The notes below the pieces were generated by a model, which did not search any database, was not told where the DNA came from, and saw only the letters and a program-made list of their open reading frames with translations. This document shows, piece after piece, positions 58,881 to 61,514 of a stretch of 61,514 nt of DNA. The translations under genes and the position numbers were made by a program. The stretch covers positions 124,845 to 186,358 of the forward strand of contig GL947594.1 in NCBI GenBank assembly GCA_000218705.1. The letters run 5' to 3'. Source of the DNA: Prochlorococcus marinus bv. HNLC1. GTDB taxonomy: Bacteria; Cyanobacteriota; Cyanobacteriia; PCC-6307; Cyanobiaceae. Position 1 is the first letter of the stretch. The number at the start of each line of letters is the position of its first letter.

Positions 58881-60571
58881 TTAATGTTTTTTAAAAGATT
58901 TATCTATATAAAATTGTTCATCTTGAACAAAGGGTTTATCAAGACCATAACAATAAGGTTCATTTAATACAGTTGGAATATCATCTTCAAAGTTTTCATG
59001 TGGAGGAGGTGATGGTAGAAGCCATTCTAACCCAATTGCTTTCCATGGATTTGGAGGAGCGGCTTTACCTCTTACCCAAGAGCTAACCATATTTAAAATA
59101 AAAGGTATTGATGCTACTCCAAGAATAAATGCACCAATACTGGCTATTACATTCCAAATAGCAAATTCTGGATCATAGGATGCAACTCTTCTAGGCATGC
59201 CTAACAATCCTGCCCAATGAAGAGGTAACCAATTTAAAGTAGCTCCAATAAAAGTAAGTGCGAAATGGACTTTCCCTAATCCCTCATAGAACATCCTTCC
59301 AGTAAATTTTGGGAACCAATGATAGATTCCTGCAAAAATTCCAAAAGCAATAGTATTAAAGATAATGTAATGAAAATGGGCAACAACAAAGTATGTATTC
59401 CCAACATGTATATCAACTGGAACTGTTGCAAGCATTACTCCAGTAATACCTCCAAAAATAAAATTAAATAATCCTCCTAAACAAAAGAGCATTGGTGTAC
59501 TTAATCTAAGATTCCCTCCCCATAAAGTTGCTATCCATGCAAATACTTTTACACCTGTAGGTACAGCTATGAGCATAGTAGTGAACATAAAAAGATTTCT
59601 CATCCACATAGGTGTGCCTGTATAAAACATATGGTGCACCCATACCACAAGAGAGAGTATTGTTATTCCAAATGAGGCAACCGCAACAAATTTATATCCA
59701 AAAAGTGGTTTTCTTGCATAAACGGGAAAAAGTTCTGAAAAAATCCCAAAAACTGGAAGAACCATTACATAAACAGCAGGATGTGAATAGAACCAAAAGA
59801 AGTGTTGAAATAAGACAGGATCACCACCTCCTTCAATCCTAAAAAAACTTGTTCCAAATGAAAGATCGAAGAAAAGCATAATTGCACCACCTGTGAGTGC
59901 TGGTAATCCAAGTAATTGAAGTAATTGAGCAGCTAAAACAGTCCAGATAAAAATTGGCATTTTAAAGAAACCCATACCAGGAGCCCTCATTCTTATGATT
60001 GTTGTGACAAAGTTAACAGCTCCCATTATCGAAGAAATTCCTGATAATGAAATTGCCGTAATCCAAAGCATCTCTCCGTTTATCATCTTCCCGAGTGGAT
60101 TTTGAATGCTAATTGGTGGATATGACCACCATCCTGAAGATGCAGGTCCACCTGGTACAAAGAAACTTAAAAGTAAAATTATTGAGAAAACTGGTACAAG
60201 CCAAAATGCTAATGCATTAAGTTTTGGGAAAGCCATATCAGGTGCCCCAATCATTGGAGGAACAAGTAGATTAGTCAATCCGCTTAACATGGGGAAGAGG
60301 AACAAAAATAACATTACTGTTCCATGCATCGTATAAAGGCCGTTATAAACTGTTGGATCAAATAAATCTGATGGAGGTGTTATTAATTCCCCTCTGACTA
60401 GCATGCCTAAAAGTCCACCTAGAAGTAAAAAAAATAAAGCTGTAACTATATATTGAATTCCAATTACTTTGGCGTCGGTATTAAAAGAAAAAAATCTTTT
60501 CCAATCATTTGGTCCTTTTGGATAGGGATTTTTAGATTTAACAATCTTTGATCGTAATTAATAATTGTCAT
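58881..60571 (-). CDS. ctaD: terminal oxidase subunit I (frameshifted near 60547)
   Basis: Catalytic subunit I of a heme-copper oxidase, with low-spin heme ligands in YTMHGTVMLFLFLFPML, CuB/heme ligands in FWFYSHPAVYVMVLPVFGIF and VHHMFYTGTPMWMRN, and VVAHFHYIIFNTIAFGIFAG. The YSHPAVY motif marks an A2-type oxidase (no D-channel Glu). The ATG at 60569-60571 (MTIINYDQ…) is in one frame, and NPYPKGPNDWKRFFSFNTDA with the first membrane helix is in the next; one base is missing near 60547. The repaired protein is 563 residues. Starting at 60404 instead would lose the first helix. Confidence 0.9.
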
Positions 60572-60579
60572 TGTTTTAA

Positions 60580-61514
60580 CTATCCATCATGAGGTCTATC
60601 TTCTAAACCTACATCTTGAACTTTTGGAGCAGGAGCAGGCTCAACAGTAGCCCAACCCCTATTACCATTTTTTAGCCTTTTATCGTATAAACGACCTGCA
60701 GGATTTAATCCATTTTGAGGTTCTTTTTTTACAGTCTCATTAATCCATTTATTAAATATATCCTCTGATTCAACAATTACATTAGTTTGATTTTGTGAAA
60801 AATATGCACCACTAAACATGGCATCTCTTAATCTAAACACTCCATTTCTTGTAGGTGTAAGGGAATATGTAATAACACTTCCTGGGATAATATCTTGCTT
60901 TAACCTAAATGCAGGTATGTAAAAGCTGTGAATAACATCATCAGTAATTAATCTAAAGTTTGTTCTCTTATTAATAGGGAGATGTAATTCAGAGCTATGA
61001 ATGCCGTTAGGATATATAAATTCCCAGTTCCATTGTCTTGAGATTACATCAATTGGTCCAAAATCAAAAGCCTTTTTTTCTTTAACAAAAGGAGCCTCTT
61101 GATCATAATTATATTTAGTTTTTGAACCTAAATTTTCAAGTTTATAATTTACATTTGTTGCATAGGAAGCAATTGCTAAAACTAAAATTAGAGGAATATT
61201 GTCCATATAACTTCCAATTTTACGTTACCTTCAAGAGGTTGGCCATTACTTTCATCATATTTGGGGGCTCTATTAAATATTAAAATCCAAGCCATAGTTC
61301 CAGTGCACCCTAAAAATATAAAAGTTCCAATAGTTGTCTCGAATGCAAAAAGATTATCAACATAATTTGCAGCTTCTGAAGCTTGGATAGGCAACCAACT
61401 ATAAGACCAATAGCCCATTAATAAACTTATTAAACTATTAATCCCAACAGCAGAAATTATTATAAAAATAGTTATGTATTTTCTTTTGTTAAATTTCTTT
61501 ATTTTTGTATTCAT
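60580..61514 (-). CDS. ctaC: terminal oxidase subunit II lacking CuA ligands, ARTO-type (frameshifted near 61200)
   Basis: Subunit II with two N-terminal helices (about residues 12-100) and a cupredoxin domain with QWNWEFIYPNGIHSSELHLP and DDVIHSFYIPAFRLKQDIIP. The CuA loop, which in cytochrome c oxidases reads C-x-E-L-C-G-x-x-H-G-x-M, is here FRLRDAMFSGAYFSQNQT: both Cys, the second His and the Met are gone. Such a copper-free subunit II is the mark of the cyanobacterial alternative terminal oxidase. One base is missing near 61200 (…VIWTI|IPLILVLAI…). The repaired length is 311 residues. The ATG is at the very last bases of the window, so it may be the true start or a cut point. Confidence 0.88.

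Overview
The window is about 61.5 kb of very AT-rich (roughly 30% GC), tightly packed chromosome from a picocyanobacterium, almost certainly a high-light-adapted Prochlorococcus. The reasons are a single prochlorophyte chlorophyll-binding antenna gene (pcb), plant/cyanobacterial genes (Tic20-like, Ycf34, DUF760, DUF4336, DUF1350, DUF2811, CrtL lycopene cyclase, solanesyl-PP synthase, MenB/MenD for phylloquinone), very short intergenic gaps, many TTG starts and tail-to-tail gene overlaps. I see no rRNA, tRNA, insertion sequence, prophage or CRISPR array.

Layout. 1-8.4 kb: thrS (partial), trpS, a GTPase-neighbour type DUF697 protein, a Mn/Zn ABC importer (binding lipoprotein, ATPase, permease), DUF4336, DUF760 and signal peptidase I. 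8.4-24.9 kb: menD-menB (phylloquinone), glgA (glycogen), murF, glmU, an MnmC-type methyltransferase, aroA, comB, a nitrilase-family amidase, amiC, murI, prenyl-PP synthase, acs and DUF1350; this is cell-wall, isoprenoid and central metabolism. 25-30.3 kb: an exonuclease, a ten-residue-repeat protein, hisS, a strip of small orphan genes and pcb with a clear terminator. 30.3-41 kb: a GltS-type symporter, GST, a membrane-anchored GIY-YIG-like protein, an SDR, lycopene cyclase, a protochlorophyllide-reductase-like SDR, MscS, an isochorismatase-like hydrolase, Fur, ArsS radical SAM and StpA (glucosylglycerol-phosphate phosphatase). 41-50 kb: a GpsA-like protein, metY-metA (homocysteine synthesis), SulP, an FAD-linked oxidase and CbiX. 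50-61.5 kb: a more accessory stretch with two GMC oxidoreductases, a ribbon-helix-helix/GIY-YIG pair with an upstream 11-bp iteron array, several tiny proteins and a ctaC-ctaD-ctaE terminal oxidase operon.

Two points matter most. First, eleven single-base indels break ten otherwise well conserved genes (menD, glgA twice, mnmC-like, DUF1350, hisS, gltS-like, an SDR, an FAD oxidase, ctaD, ctaC). Because hisS and others are essential and about half the indels lie in A/T/G homopolymers, I read them as uncorrected sequencing errors and give repaired gene spans. Second, the terminal-oxidase subunit II has lost the CuA ligands, which marks the operon as an alternative (ARTO-type, probably quinol-fed) oxidase; it lies directly upstream of a GMC-family dehydrogenase on the same strand, so the two could form a short sugar/alcohol-to-oxygen respiratory module.
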